From: Palsa-1150 sp050013115
Lineage (GTDB): Bacteria > Myxococcota_A > Polyangia > Polyangiales > Polyangiaceae
NCBI GenBank assembly: GCA_050013115.1
Contig: JBEKFX010000011.1
Location: 1 to 64,000, forward strand
Length of the DNA: 64,000 bases
Direction: 5' to 3'
The translations under genes were made by a program, and so were the position numbers. Below, one piece after another: positions 33,292 to 42,466 of this stretch. Each line of letters begins with the position of its first letter. Positions within the stretch are counted from its first letter, which is position 1. The notes below the pieces were generated by a model. That model did no database searches and was not told where the DNA came from. It saw nothing but the letters and a program-made list of their open reading frames with translations.

Positions 33292-34809
33292 TTGCGCCAC
33301 CTTCGCCGTTCGACCCGCGAACCCGGGGCCCCTTGGCCACGGTGCTTCAGCTTCACTTTTCGCCTGCGTCGCGTGGCGGCGGCAAGCCTGGCGGCCGCCT
33401 GCATGACCTCGCCCGACGTCGCGAAGGGGCAAAAGGCGCCGCCTCCCATCGTCAACAACAGTTACTCTCTCGATCTCTTCCAAGGGCCCGTGACCACGGC
33501 CGCGAGGGTCATTGGCTTGGCGGGGGCCTACGCAGGGCTCGCGGAGGGGTGCGAAGGGGAGTATTCGAACGCGGCCGCGCCGGCCGTCAGGACCCCCTAC
33601 AGCCTCGGCAAATGGGATTACGACGTGGCGCTCGGTTTCACCAATCCAGGCGCCTTCAAAGGCTCTGACTTCGAGAATCTGGGCCCGCAATATACGTCGC
33701 TCCCGACGCGATTCAGCAATTCCGTCACCCTCAACGCGGGTCTCGAAGTCCAGTTCGATTCAGTGGGGATCACCGTCGACGTCGACGAATTGCGCTTCGG
33801 CGTTCAAGGCCCGGCCGCAGCACTCGCACAAAGTGACATGGTCATCAACCGCGTCACGGCGTCGATCGCCAATGCCTTCCTCGACGACCAGCTGATTCTC
33901 GGCGTGGGCTTCCGCGCGATGACGTTCGGGCTGAATCAGCAGATCGACGGGGCCCTCCAAGGATTTCTCTCCGGCGCGGGCGCCAACAGCCAGTTTGGGG
34001 GGATTCTCAAGCCCCGCAACGCTCCGTTTCGCATCGGGGCCACGTTGCGCCCCGAGATCACCGTCGGATCCATCCAGGGGACGGCCGCTTCACCCGGCGG
34101 AGTGCAGGTCGCGGACAACAAGATACTTCCGTCAACCATCGTCATGCCCTGGGAGGTCGAAGCCGGGGGCGTCGTCGAGCTCGGGCGACGTCCGCTCAAT
34201 CCACCCCGCGCCGATCTTTCATACGCCGAACAAGAAATACGGGCTCGCTACGACGAACGGCGTCTCGAACGCGCCGCGGGCTATAAAGAGGAGCTCCGCG
34301 CCGCCCCGGATACAGCTCGCGAGGCGCTTCGCCGTCGGCTCGAGCTCGACGAACTGGCGTTGGAAGCTCATGAAAATCGCGAGATTAACGAGAAGATCGC
34401 GCGCATCGTCGCCTCGCAAAAGGCCCTTGCGGAGCTTTGGGACCGTCGGCAAATGCTCCTTGTGTTTGGGGTTCTCGTGACCGGCCCCACGGCGAACGGC
34501 GTCGGCCTTTCGGACTTCCTCGCCCAACTGCGAAGTCCATCTGGGCAATCGACGGTGCTTTCGGCGCGCCTTGCCTTCGAGACGGAAGTCATTCGAAACT
34601 GGGTCTTGCTGCGCGGCGGCACCTACCTCGAGCCGGCACGGTACGCGGATACCCAATCGAGAGAGCACTTCACGCTCGGGGTCGACCTGCGGCTCTTTGC
34701 CTTCAATCCGTTCCACTTGTTCGGCGACGACCCCTGGCAGCTGCGCCTTGCGAGCGACGGCGCAGCCCGCTACTTCAATTGGGCCGTAACCCTGGGCAAG
34801 TACCGTTGA
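33292..34809 (+). CDS. Probable outer-membrane protein with helical insertion
   Basis: A 505-residue protein of unrecognised family. The N-terminal hydrophobic segment (VAAASLAAACMTS) may be a signal or lipobox. Strand-like stretches surround a charged helical segment. The first half has YSLDLFQGPVTTAARVIGLAGAYAGLAEGCEG, similar in feel to FadL-type or PorV-type proteins (N-terminal small-residue helix, then barrel). Residues about 300-380 (EEQEIRARYDERRLERAAGY, then RRRLELDELALEAHENREIN) are a predicted coiled coil inserted before the last strands, which end in NWAVTLGKYR. A TTG at 33292 would be the start; a later start is possible. Divergent from the lipoprotein gene. Confidence 0.6.
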   Translation: MRHLRRSTREPGAPWPRCFSFTFRLRRVAAASLAAACMTSPDVAKGQKAPPPIVNNSYSLDLFQGPVTTAARVIGLAGAYAGLAEGCEGEYSNAAAPAVRTPYSLGKWDYDVALGFTNPGAFKGSDFENLGPQYTSLPTRFSNSVTLNAGLEVQFDSVGITVDVDELRFGVQGPAAALAQSDMVINRVTASIANAFLDDQLILGVGFRAMTFGLNQQIDGALQGFLSGAGANSQFGGILKPRNAPFRIGATLRPEITVGSIQGTAASPGGVQVADNKILPSTIVMPWEVEAGGVVELGRRPLNPPRADLSYAEQEIRARYDERRLERAAGYKEELRAAPDTAREALRRRLELDELALEAHENREINEKIARIVASQKALAELWDRRQMLLVFGVLVTGPTANGVGLSDFLAQLRSPSGQSTVLSARLAFETEVIRNWVLLRGGTYLEPARYADTQSREHFTLGVDLRLFAFNPFHLFGDDPWQLRLASDGAARYFNWAVTLGKYR

Positions 34810-34820
34810 AGCACGTCGGC

Positions 34821-34884
34821 CGTACGCTCCAGCCGCCGTACGCTCCAGCCGCCGTACGCTCCAGCCGCCGTACGCTCCAGCCGA
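34821..34884 (+). repeat. 16-bp tandem repeat, 4 copies
   Basis: CGTACGCTCCAGCCGC repeats at 34821, 34837, 34853 and 34869, the last with a final A. The array begins 12 bp after the stop of the barrel protein gene. Confidence 0.92.
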
Positions 34885-35020
34885 AGCCGCGCCTCTTGCC
34901 ACCCACCCGCACGTTCCCGCTGCCTTTTGCCGTCACCGCGCGTTCGTCCTGCCGGCGGCGCCGGGTCTAGTCTGTTTCTTGGTCGCGGGTCGCAGCGCCC
35001 ATGCGCGCATCTTGTCCCTC

Positions 35021-35236
35021 AACGGGCCAAGGCGACCGAGCCCCAACGGGCCAAGACGACCGAGCCCCAACGGGCCAAGACAACCGAGTCCCAACAGGCC
35101 AAGACAACCGAGTCCCAACGGGCCAAGACGACCGAGCCCCAACGGGCCAAGACGACCGAGCCCCAACGGGCCAAGACGACCGAGCCCCAACGGGCCAAGA
35201 CGACCGAGCCCCAACGGGCCAAGACAACCGAACCCC
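35021..35236 (+). repeat. 24-bp tandem repeat, 9 copies
   Basis: Nine direct 24-bp units run from 35021 to 35236 with only single-base changes (unit core AACGGGCCAAGACGACCGAG). The unit has no stop codon in any of the six frames, so eight-residue repeats could be read in all of them. No start or codon-bias evidence supports translation. Confidence 0.93.
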
Positions 35237-35500
35237 AGCGGCCCAGCCCGACGAGCTGCAGAGGTGGGGGCCGTGTCGCCCGAGAACGGCAAGGCCGGCC
35301 GGCTCGAGCGCGTAGGCGTGCATACGAGAGCCCGCCTCCGACGTCGGCTGGAGACTCTCTCGGGGCCTTTCGTCCTCGGGAAGGTGCGGCCCGTAGGCGT
35401 GGAATGAACGAACGTCGGGAAACTCCCCGGGGCGAAAGCGCCCATGCAAACTTGCCCTTTCCGGGTCCGAAGGCGAACCCCCGGGCCGCTTTCTGAAGAG

Positions 35501-37765
35501 ATGGAGACCGACAAACCCAGTCGCTGGCGCGCTCGGTCACAATCCCTGCTTCGGCTGATGGGCGCGGGGTCGAGGTGCGGGGCTGGGGCCGCCATAGGCC
35601 TCTGGCTCGGCGACGTCGCATCGCTGGCGCCGACGCGCGTCTTGCCCTGGAAGGTGTGGCTCGTTGGCATGGGAGCCGCCCTTTACCTCGCGCTGACGGC
35701 CGGAGTCGTTCTCGGGGCGCTCCTCGGTCCCTTCCTCGTCCCTCCGGGCCGCTTGGCGGTCAAGACCGTGCGGGAATGGCTTCACCGGCTCAAGGAGCAT
35801 GACGTCGAAGCCATGCGTACGCTGGCGGCGCAAAGCCTCGCGTTGGCGACTTTGGGGGCGGTGTGGGGCTGGGTCGCTTACCGCGTCTGCTTCGACATCC
35901 TGCTCGGGTTCGCGAAGCCGGAATCGATCGTTGCCGTTCTGCTCCTCTCGCATGCCGTCTTCGCATGGACGCTTGCCCTGGCCTGGCCCTGGGCCACTTA
36001 CCTCGGTCGGTTGGCATTCGATCGATTGTCGAGCGTACGCCGGTTCACATGGGTGGGTCGCACAGCCTGGGCGGTGCCGGCCGCGGTGGCCTTGCCGTTG
36101 TGCTTGGCGTTGGGTCTCTTTCTCTTCAGCCATCGCGACGAGGTCAGCGCGTTGCCTTGGCGCATGACAGCTCCTCTGCCGGTCCTCGTCGCCGGCTGGG
36201 CCATCGCGGCCCGGTGGCCTTACGCCCGAACGTCGCTCGGGTCGCAAATCGGCGTCGGCGCCATCGCTTGCGCATGGTTTGCCTCGGGCCTGACGGCGTG
36301 GTCTCTGCGATCCGAGTCGACACGCGAGCGGCGCGTCGCCTTCGAAACCACCCTGAGCGGGCGGGCGGGCGACGCGGTGTGGACCGCGGCGTTCGACTTC
36401 GACAGGGATGGTCAGCTCAGCATCTTTGGTGGCGGCGACTGCGCGCCGTTCGACCCGCACCGCTATACCGGCGCGGTCGACATCCCCGGCAACGGCATCG
36501 ACGAAGACTGCGACGGCCAGGACCTGCCGACGATGGTCCTTCGCCCGCGCCCGCGTTCGCAAGTCGGCCAGAGCACCTTGCCGTCCCGGCCCACGATCAT
36601 CCTCATCACGGTCGATGCGCTCGCGGCTCCGCGCCTGCAGACCTTGGGCTCCACGCAGTCGCTCATGCCTCATGTCGACGATCTCGCTCGAACCAGCGCC
36701 ATCTTCACGCACGCCTTCTCGCAGGGGCCATCGACGCGGCTCTCGTTCCCGTCGATGTTCACGTCGCGATGGGACTCCCAACTGACTCACCTCTTCGCGC
36801 CTCACCTCCCATATTCTTTGGCCGTCTTCGAACGCCAGCTTCAGGACGTGCTGGCCGACAGCGGCTATGAGACCGCTGCCGTTCTCCCGAACATCTATTT
36901 CGACTCGAGCCACTGGGCGAGCATGACTCGCGGTTTTCAACGCGTGAACACCTCGGCCCTGGCGCTCGCGAAGAACAACGCGCCGCTTGTCACCGACGCA
37001 GCGCTCCAGGAGCTCGCGGCGGCGAGCGGCGAGCGGCCGCTCTATCTCTGGGTGCACTACTACGATGCGCACGGGCCCTACGCGCCCGTGCCCGGAGCTT
37101 CCCGGACCGAGCGCTCCGACGAAGCGCTCTACAACGGCGAGCTCGGCTACATTGATCACGAAATTGGTCGCTTGCTCGAGGCCATCAATGCGAGGCCCAC
37201 GCCGACCTATGTCTTTCTGACCGCCGACCACGCGAGCGTGTTTCGGCCCAATCCGGCGCGGCGCGGGCACTACGGCTACGATCTATTCACGGCCACGTTG
37301 CATGTCCCCCTCATCGTGCACGGCCCGGGTATCCGTCCGAGCCGTCTGGAGGGCGTCGTCTCGACGATGGATATCGCACCCACCATCGCCGATTTGGTCC
37401 ACGGCGCGGCCCCACAGTTCGAGGGGACGAGCCTCTGGCCGGAGATTCTGACCGAGAAGCACGACTCGACCCGCATCGTCTTTCACGAATTCTATTTGCC
37501 GGAGCGCGGTTTCCGAGGTGAAGATCCGCTCGGCATCGTTTCGGCCCGTACCGAACGATGGAATCTCGTCCTCGACCGCATTCACGGGAGCTTCGCGCTC
37601 TACGACTGGAACGCGGACTATTTCGAGGAAAACGACCTCTTCGAAACGCTCAACCGAAACCCCGAGGTCCTGCATTTGCGGTCGGCGCTCGGTGCGTTCG
37701 TTCAGCAATTTCACAGGCGCATCCCCGCGGCCCAGCCTTTGCGGGCGGCCAACGACAAGCGCTGA
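35501..37765 (+). CDS. Membrane-anchored sulfatase-like protein with MopE-type motif
   Basis: A 754-residue protein. The first 270 residues hold about six hydrophobic segments. A linker with DFDRDGQLS and NGIDEDCDGQ (the Asp-rich, Cys-bearing motif of MopE-type metal-binding segments) leads to an alkaline-phosphatase-superfamily domain (about 370-730). Its blocks are IILITVDALAAPRLQTLG, HAFSQGPSTRLSFPSMFTSR, LWVHYYDAHGPYAPV, FLTADHASVF and HYGYDLFTATLHVPLIVHGPG. The usual DT-L-R-x-D start is DALAAP, so one metal ligand seems lost. The nucleophile position is in the Ser/Thr-rich SQGPSTRLS and not the CxPSR of type I sulfatases. Substrate unknown; a phosphoglycerol- or sulfo-transferase-like role is possible. 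Confidence 0.72.
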   Translation: METDKPSRWRARSQSLLRLMGAGSRCGAGAAIGLWLGDVASLAPTRVLPWKVWLVGMGAALYLALTAGVVLGALLGPFLVPPGRLAVKTVREWLHRLKEHDVEAMRTLAAQSLALATLGAVWGWVAYRVCFDILLGFAKPESIVAVLLLSHAVFAWTLALAWPWATYLGRLAFDRLSSVRRFTWVGRTAWAVPAAVALPLCLALGLFLFSHRDEVSALPWRMTAPLPVLVAGWAIAARWPYARTSLGSQIGVGAIACAWFASGLTAWSLRSESTRERRVAFETTLSGRAGDAVWTAAFDFDRDGQLSIFGGGDCAPFDPHRYTGAVDIPGNGIDEDCDGQDLPTMVLRPRPRSQVGQSTLPSRPTIILITVDALAAPRLQTLGSTQSLMPHVDDLARTSAIFTHAFSQGPSTRLSFPSMFTSRWDSQLTHLFAPHLPYSLAVFERQLQDVLADSGYETAAVLPNIYFDSSHWASMTRGFQRVNTSALALAKNNAPLVTDAALQELAAASGERPLYLWVHYYDAHGPYAPVPGASRTERSDEALYNGELGYIDHEIGRLLEAINARPTPTYVFLTADHASVFRPNPARRGHYGYDLFTATLHVPLIVHGPGIRPSRLEGVVSTMDIAPTIADLVHGAAPQFEGTSLWPEILTEKHDSTRIVFHEFYLPERGFRGEDPLGIVSARTERWNLVLDRIHGSFALYDWNADYFEENDLFETLNRNPEVLHLRSALGAFVQQFHRRIPAAQPLRAANDKR

Positions 37766-37889
37766 AGCATCCGCTCCGGCTTTTCGCGTTCTCGCTCGAA
37801 TGCCGGGGCCGTTCGGCTCGGCCCCTTGGCGGTGCTCGACCGGGCGGCCGCAAGGGTGCTACCGATCGCCCGTGGTCTCGGTGTCGTTC

Positions 37890-39233
37890 ATGGCGGGCAC
37901 GCTGGAGATCCGAAACTGGCCCCAAGCCGTAGCCCTGCCGCGCCCGTGCGCATGGGACGATCGCACGATGTGCCATCGTGCGCCTGCCCTAGCCTATGCA
38001 GAAGTCGTACGGGCCCTCGTCGCGGCCAACCTGCCATACCGAGACGAAGCCCGGGCGTATGCCGAGCTCGACACCGGCCTGCGCGTGCATCGCGAGCCCC
38101 GCCCCTACCAGTCCGAAGCAATCGCCGCATGGCGTGCCCACCGCGCGCGAGGCGTCGTCGTGCTGCCGACGGGAGCGGGCAAGAGCCACGTGGCGCTGCT
38201 CGCCATCGACGATCGGCGGCGCAGCGCACTCGTCGTCGCGCCCACGCTCGATCTCGTTCGTCAATGGTTCGACCTACTCGGCACGACCTTCGGGGTACCC
38301 ATCGGGCTGGTGGGCGGTGGCGAGCACGACGTGCGCCCACTCACGGTCACGACGTACGACTCGGCATTCCTCCACATGGATCACCTCGGCGCTCGCTTCG
38401 GCCTCGTCGTCTTCGACGAGTGCCATCACCTGCCGGGCGCAGGGTACGCGCTCGCCGCCCGCGCCAGTTTGGCACCATTTCGGCTTGGACTGACCGCGAC
38501 GCCCGAGCGCGCCGACGGACGCGAGACGGAACTCGGCAACTTGATTGGCCCCGTCGTTTATCGCAAAGACATCGTCGAGCTTTCCGGCGATTACCTCGCC
38601 GAGTACGAGACCGTGCGGGTCTCGGTCGAGCTTTCGCCGACCGAGCGGGCCGAGCACGACGGAGAACGGTCGATTTACCGGGATTTCGTAGAGCGGATGG
38701 GCATTCGAATGAGCCGGCCTTCCGGTTGGGGCGAATTCATCATGCTGGCGTCGAGAAGCGCCGACGGGAGGCGCGCGATGACCGCGTACCGGCGTCAGCG
38801 TGAGCTCGCATTCGCGCCAACGGCCAAGCTCGACTACTTGAGACATCTTCTCCACATGCACCGCGACGATCGCGCCATCCTCTTTACGCAGGACAACGCG
38901 ACGGCCTACGCGATCGGCCGCGAATTTCTCGTTCCGGTGATCACCCACCAGACGAAGGTGCGCGAGAGGAGCCAGATTCTGGCGTCATTGGCGGACGGCA
39001 GCGTGCACGCGATCGCCACCTCGAAGGTTTTGAACGAAGGCGTCGACATCCCGGACGCCAACGTCGCCGTCATCCTCTCTGGCAGCGGTTCGGTGCGCGA
39101 ACACGTTCAGCGCCTCGGTCGAATCCTGCGCAAGAAGGAAAAGAAACACGCCGTGCTGTACGAGCTCGTCACCGAAGAGACGGCCGAGACCTATACGAGC
39201 GAACGGCGTCGAGCCCACAGTGCTTACCGCTGA
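37890..39233 (+). CDS. XPB/ERCC3-type superfamily 2 DNA helicase
   Basis: A 447-residue XPB-type helicase. An N-terminal damage-recognition-like domain (TLEIRNWPQAVALPRPCAWD, RYAPALAY-like RAPALAYAEVVRAL) precedes helicase domain 1 with Walker A PTGAGKSH (93-100) and DECHH (176-180), then LTATPERADGRE. Archaeal XPB has the RED motif at the last site; here it reads RAD. Domain 2 carries LNEGVDIPDANV and QRLGRILRKK (motif VI). The ATG at 37890 gives the family N-terminus; the frame is open to 37518. It overlaps the Bax1 gene by 14 nt, so the two proteins are made together. Confidence 0.88.
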   Translation: MAGTLEIRNWPQAVALPRPCAWDDRTMCHRAPALAYAEVVRALVAANLPYRDEARAYAELDTGLRVHREPRPYQSEAIAAWRAHRARGVVVLPTGAGKSHVALLAIDDRRRSALVVAPTLDLVRQWFDLLGTTFGVPIGLVGGGEHDVRPLTVTTYDSAFLHMDHLGARFGLVVFDECHHLPGAGYALAARASLAPFRLGLTATPERADGRETELGNLIGPVVYRKDIVELSGDYLAEYETVRVSVELSPTERAEHDGERSIYRDFVERMGIRMSRPSGWGEFIMLASRSADGRRAMTAYRRQRELAFAPTAKLDYLRHLLHMHRDDRAILFTQDNATAYAIGREFLVPVITHQTKVRERSQILASLADGSVHAIATSKVLNEGVDIPDANVAVILSGSGSVREHVQRLGRILRKKEKKHAVLYELVTEETAETYTSERRRAHSAYR

Positions 39234-40446
39234 TCTCGTCAACGCACGTCGTCGCGGCGGCGAGCTCGTCGTCGTTGCGCTCGACCCCGCGGCGCGACAG
39301 CGGGCTATCGGACTGGCCGACACCCTCTTGGCGACAGCCCGCGCGCACGTGGGCCGAACGCGCGACGAGCTGCTCCTCGCCCTCTGCGGGGTCGAAGTGG
39401 GACCCCGCGAGCACCGGTTGCGCGACGGCCTGGTCAAGCTCATCGAAGATCGCTGCGCATTCGAGACGGATCTCGAGCAAGATCCTGAAGCCATCCGGCG
39501 GGAAGTCTTCGCCCAGGCCAGCGCCGTCCGCGCCGCCTTGCCGGCCGGTGGCGTCTTCGACCGCCGAGCCGTCCTGGCGACCGTCGCCGCAGCACGCGCC
39601 ACGACTCCGGAGATCCTCGATCGCTCGCTATTCGCCGACTTGCGCGGCGCCCACGTCGTCACAGCGCTCGATCCATCGTCCGCTGAATCGCTCGTCCTCG
39701 TCTACGAGCACGCCCAATCTCAAGCCGTCCTTCTTCGCGCGGTGAAAGTCACGATCGACGTTCGATGCGATTCCGCCGGTGCGATCCGCGCCCTCTTTCG
39801 CCGGTTGAAATTTCTGCAGCTCCTTTACACGATTTCAAGAACGGATGATGGCCACCGCATCGTCATCGACGGCCCGTTCAGCCTATTCGAGTCCGGTACC
39901 AAGTACGGCCTGAAGCTCGCGCTCGTCCTGCCGGCGCTCGAGTCGTGCAGTTCCTGGCGGCTCGAAGCCGATGTCCGGTGGGGCAAAGAGCGCACTCCGC
40001 TCGCATTCCGCCTTGCTGGGGGCTGCAAAACCGCTCGGGACGAGCCGTCGCGTCTGCCCGACGACGTCGACGCATTGATGCGCAGCTTCACGACGCTCGA
40101 TGGCCCGTGGCGAGTCTCACCGAACCGCGACATTCTCGAGCTCCCGGGCGTGGGTCTGTCGGTTCCCGATCTCCTGTTCGAACGCGCTCGTGCGGCGGGT
40201 GGAACCGACCGTGTCTACTTCGAGGTCCTCGGCTATTGGAGCCGAGCCGCCGTCTGGAAGCGAGTGGAGCTCGTCCAGGCTGGCCTGGCCGAAAGCATCC
40301 TTTTTGCGATCGGCGCGCGACTGCGCGTCAGCGAGGCGGCCCTCGATGGCGACCTACCGAGTGCCCTCTACGTCTACAAGCGCACGATGAGCCCCCGGGC
40401 GATTGTCGAACGCCTCGACGGGCTCGCCAGCCGCCAGACACGATGA
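39220..40446 (+). CDS. Bax1-type (DUF790) XPB-associated nuclease
   Basis: A 408-residue DUF790 protein. In archaea Bax1 is a structure-specific nuclease that binds XPB and cuts unwound DNA at the duplex junction. The N-terminal part (LTADLVNARRRGGELVVVAL, then LVKLIEDRCAFE) and the middle strand LVYEHAQSQAVLLRAVKVT match the family. The nuclease domain has GLSVPDLLFERARA and YFEVLGYWSRAAVWKRVELV, giving Asp, Glu and Lys residues in a PD-(D/E)xK-like order. The GTG at 39220 overlaps the helicase stop by 14 nt. This coupling and the shared family history suggest a helicase-nuclease complex for DNA repair. Confidence 0.88.
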   Translation: MLTADLVNARRRGGELVVVALDPAARQRAIGLADTLLATARAHVGRTRDELLLALCGVEVGPREHRLRDGLVKLIEDRCAFETDLEQDPEAIRREVFAQASAVRAALPAGGVFDRRAVLATVAAARATTPEILDRSLFADLRGAHVVTALDPSSAESLVLVYEHAQSQAVLLRAVKVTIDVRCDSAGAIRALFRRLKFLQLLYTISRTDDGHRIVIDGPFSLFESGTKYGLKLALVLPALESCSSWRLEADVRWGKERTPLAFRLAGGCKTARDEPSRLPDDVDALMRSFTTLDGPWRVSPNRDILELPGVGLSVPDLLFERARAAGGTDRVYFEVLGYWSRAAVWKRVELVQAGLAESILFAIGARLRVSEAALDGDLPSALYVYKRTMSPRAIVERLDGLASRQTR

Positions 40447-40806
40447 AACCGCTCCGTCCCCCGGGATCGTCAATCCAGGTCGAAGACGAGCCGCTCGGCA
40501 GGGCCTCGTCGGTAGCCGAGGGGGCGTTCGCAAAGGCCGGTCTTCCAACCCACGAGCATAAGGCCCCCGGTCCGACCCGCGGCGGCGAGCATGCGCGATC
40601 GGCAAGCAAAGCGATCGACGGGGCGACACCCGCGGCAGGCGCGGGTCACCGGCCTGCGGAACGATGCCAGCGGGCTGAGATGCCTGGCGTTCGGTGTCGA
40701 AGGGCACCACAGCCTGTAAGCCCGGGAAGGGCTTTGGCCACCGTCCTCGGGCCCGAGCCCGCTCGTGCGCGCCACATTGGAATTATTTTTTGGAGCAAGA
40801 TTTCGG
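40447..40806. other. 360-bp region after Bax1, no confident gene
   Basis: A minus-strand frame (40470-40775) would give a 101-residue protein with several Cys (ACRGCRPVDRFACRS) but has no recognisable family and no ribosome binding site. AT-rich DNA near 40774-40800 precedes the ECF sigma gene. Confidence 0.35.
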
Positions 40807-41454
40807 ATGGCGCCGCCCCTTTTCGGCGTGAGCAGGGTTTCTAAGAAAGATTCCCACCTAGGAGCCCCTTACTTATCGGTGGAACCTGATTGTGGCGTGG
40901 CCGATGGGTGGCCCGACCCTCTTGTGCGTCCGACACCGCCCCCGGCCAGTACAGTCAGCTTCGACGAGATTTACCGCACGTTCTTCGACGACGTGTGCCG
41001 CTGGGTGCGGGCACTCGGAGGGCCCGATGCGGATCGCGAGGACCTCGTGCAAGACGTCTTTGTGATTGTCCATCGCCGCCTTGGAGATTTCGATGGGCAG
41101 AACCTCGCGGGGTGGATCTACCGAATTACCCGCCATCGTGTACGTGACTTCCGCCGCCTGCGATGGTTTCGGCTTTTCCTCAGCGCGCCCCAGGCGGACG
41201 ACAGCATCCCCGGTCCGGCCAGCAGCCCGGAGCAAGAGCTGGGCACGAAAGAAAGCGAGCAGCTTCTCACGCAGCTTCTTTCCAGGCTGTCCGAGTCGCA
41301 GCGCGCGGCCTTCGTCCTCTTCGAGATCGAAGGGTACAGCGGCGAAGAAATTGCGCGACTCCAGCATGTTCCGATCAATACGGTCTGGGCGCGCATCTAT
41401 AAGGCGCGCGCCAAGCTGGCAGCCGGTGCGGCGAGACTTCGACGCGAGCGATGA
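40807..41454 (+). CDS. ECF (sigma-70 family) RNA polymerase sigma factor
   Basis: A sigma factor of about 215 residues. Region 2 reads FDEIYRTFFDDVCRWVRALG, then DREDLVQDVFVIVHRRLGDFDG, with the region 2.4 block AGWIYRITRHRVRDFRRLR. Region 4 is LLSRLSESQRAAFVLFEIEGYSGEEIA followed by the recognition helix (VPINTVWARIYKARAKL). Regions 1 and 3 are absent, as in ECF factors. The N-terminal 45 residues are proline-rich and their start is uncertain (ATG 40807 is proposed, an upstream GTG at 40765 is also open). The next gene starts 12 nt after its stop. Confidence 0.88.
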   Translation: MAPPLFGVSRVSKKDSHLGAPYLSVEPDCGVADGWPDPLVRPTPPPASTVSFDEIYRTFFDDVCRWVRALGGPDADREDLVQDVFVIVHRRLGDFDGQNLAGWIYRITRHRVRDFRRLRWFRLFLSAPQADDSIPGPASSPEQELGTKESEQLLTQLLSRLSESQRAAFVLFEIEGYSGEEIARLQHVPINTVWARIYKARAKLAAGAARLRRER

Positions 41455-41466
41455 CGGAGGTCCGAC

Positions 41467-42216
41467 GTGAAGCGGCTGGTCGAGCAGACATTCACGCCCC
41501 AATCGCCCGAATCCGGGCTGGCGGAACTCGTGCGAGCGACCCGCAGGCTCGTTCCTGAGCCGGTCGAACGACATCGCATCCGCGCTCGGGTGAAAAGGGC
41601 GAGCAACGTCCGCCGATCGTTGATGAGCCGGGCGGGATTGATCACAGTCCTCGTCAGCGGAACCGCCCTGGCCATGGCCGGCGTGGAGCACCGCTGGAAT
41701 CGGTTGGGCCGCTTTGAACGCGTCGAGCTCCTCCTGCAGCCCGTTTCGCATTCCGCGCCCCCCGTGACGTCGCCGGCGCCGGTGAGCCCCGACCCCACAC
41801 CGGCTCCCGACGCCCGCGCAGTGCCATCCCCGATCGCCGTCGACGTCCGCGGGTCGGAGCGTGCACAGCCCGCTGACCCGAAGCGGTCTTCGGAACCGCG
41901 ACGGCCCGCGGTTGCCGCGGTGCACGCTTCTCCCTCCGTTGACGACGGCGACGACGCTCGACTCGTGCTCGAAGCCTTGCATGAGCTCCGTCGGCACCAA
42001 AACGTCGTGCGCGCGTCGGATCTGCTGGCCAACTACCTACGCATGCATCCTCGGGGTGCTCTCGCGCAGGATGCGCTCGCGCTCTCGATTGAGGCGGCGT
42101 CGATTCGAAGCGATGCGCAGGCTCAGGGCGCCTGGGCTCGCCGATACCTCTCGGAATTCCCGAACGGGCGCTATCGCGCCTTGTCGCTCGAAGCCCTCGC
42201 GCGAATTCGACCTTGA
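41467..42216 (+). CDS. Single-pass membrane protein with TPR-like tail, probable sigma partner
   Basis: A 249-residue protein with a GTG start and GGAGG 6 nt upstream, overlapping the end of the sigma gene. A cytoplasmic N-terminal segment of about 55 residues (TRRLVPEPVERHRIRARVK) precedes one hydrophobic segment (AGLITVLVSGTALAMAG). A Pro/Ser-rich linker and two helix pairs similar to TPR/BamD repeats follow (RLVLEALHELRRHQNVVRASDLLANYLRMHP, ALAQDALALSIEAASIR, ARRYLSEFPNGRYRALS). ECF factors in this lineage are often followed by such membrane proteins. An anti-sigma function is likely but not proven by a known anti-sigma motif. Confidence 0.68.
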   Translation: MKRLVEQTFTPQSPESGLAELVRATRRLVPEPVERHRIRARVKRASNVRRSLMSRAGLITVLVSGTALAMAGVEHRWNRLGRFERVELLLQPVSHSAPPVTSPAPVSPDPTPAPDARAVPSPIAVDVRGSERAQPADPKRSSEPRRPAVAAVHASPSVDDGDDARLVLEALHELRRHQNVVRASDLLANYLRMHPRGALAQDALALSIEAASIRSDAQAQGAWARRYLSEFPNGRYRALSLEALARIRP

Positions 42217-42466
42217 GTCGCCGGCTTGGGTGCCGCTCGGGGCCGTCGACGAGCGAGCCACGCGGCACCGCGCCCGCGCCCACCTGGGTCCGGGAGCCCG
42301 ATGGCTTCGTGCGGCGTAAGATCGGTGCCCGATGTGGGTTGGCCTGAGCGCCACCGGCGTGGTCGAATTTTCCAATTGGTCACAACGACGAGGACGCTGT
42401 GGCCCGATACTGCGACGAGGACGGCGGATCGTGCCTTTTGCCGAATGAACGCCGATTTGAAGCACC

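Larger units (their letters stand above)
34810..35500. other. 691-bp repeat-rich intergenic region
   Basis: Two tandem arrays occupy it (34821-34884 and 35021-35236). Long frames are open on both strands, but only because the repeat units contain no stop codon in any frame; nothing outside the arrays looks coding. The sulfatase-like gene starts at its right end. No terminator with a T run is seen. Confidence 0.6.

Noticed and set aside
35021..35496. Long open frames on both strands with repeated octapeptides
   Set aside because: They arise because the 24-bp repeat has no stop codon in any frame; there is no start signal or family evidence.
40470..40775. Possible 101-residue Cys-containing minus-strand protein
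   Set aside because: No ribosome binding site, no family recognised and codon use looks like spacer; kept only as a note in the intergenic entry.
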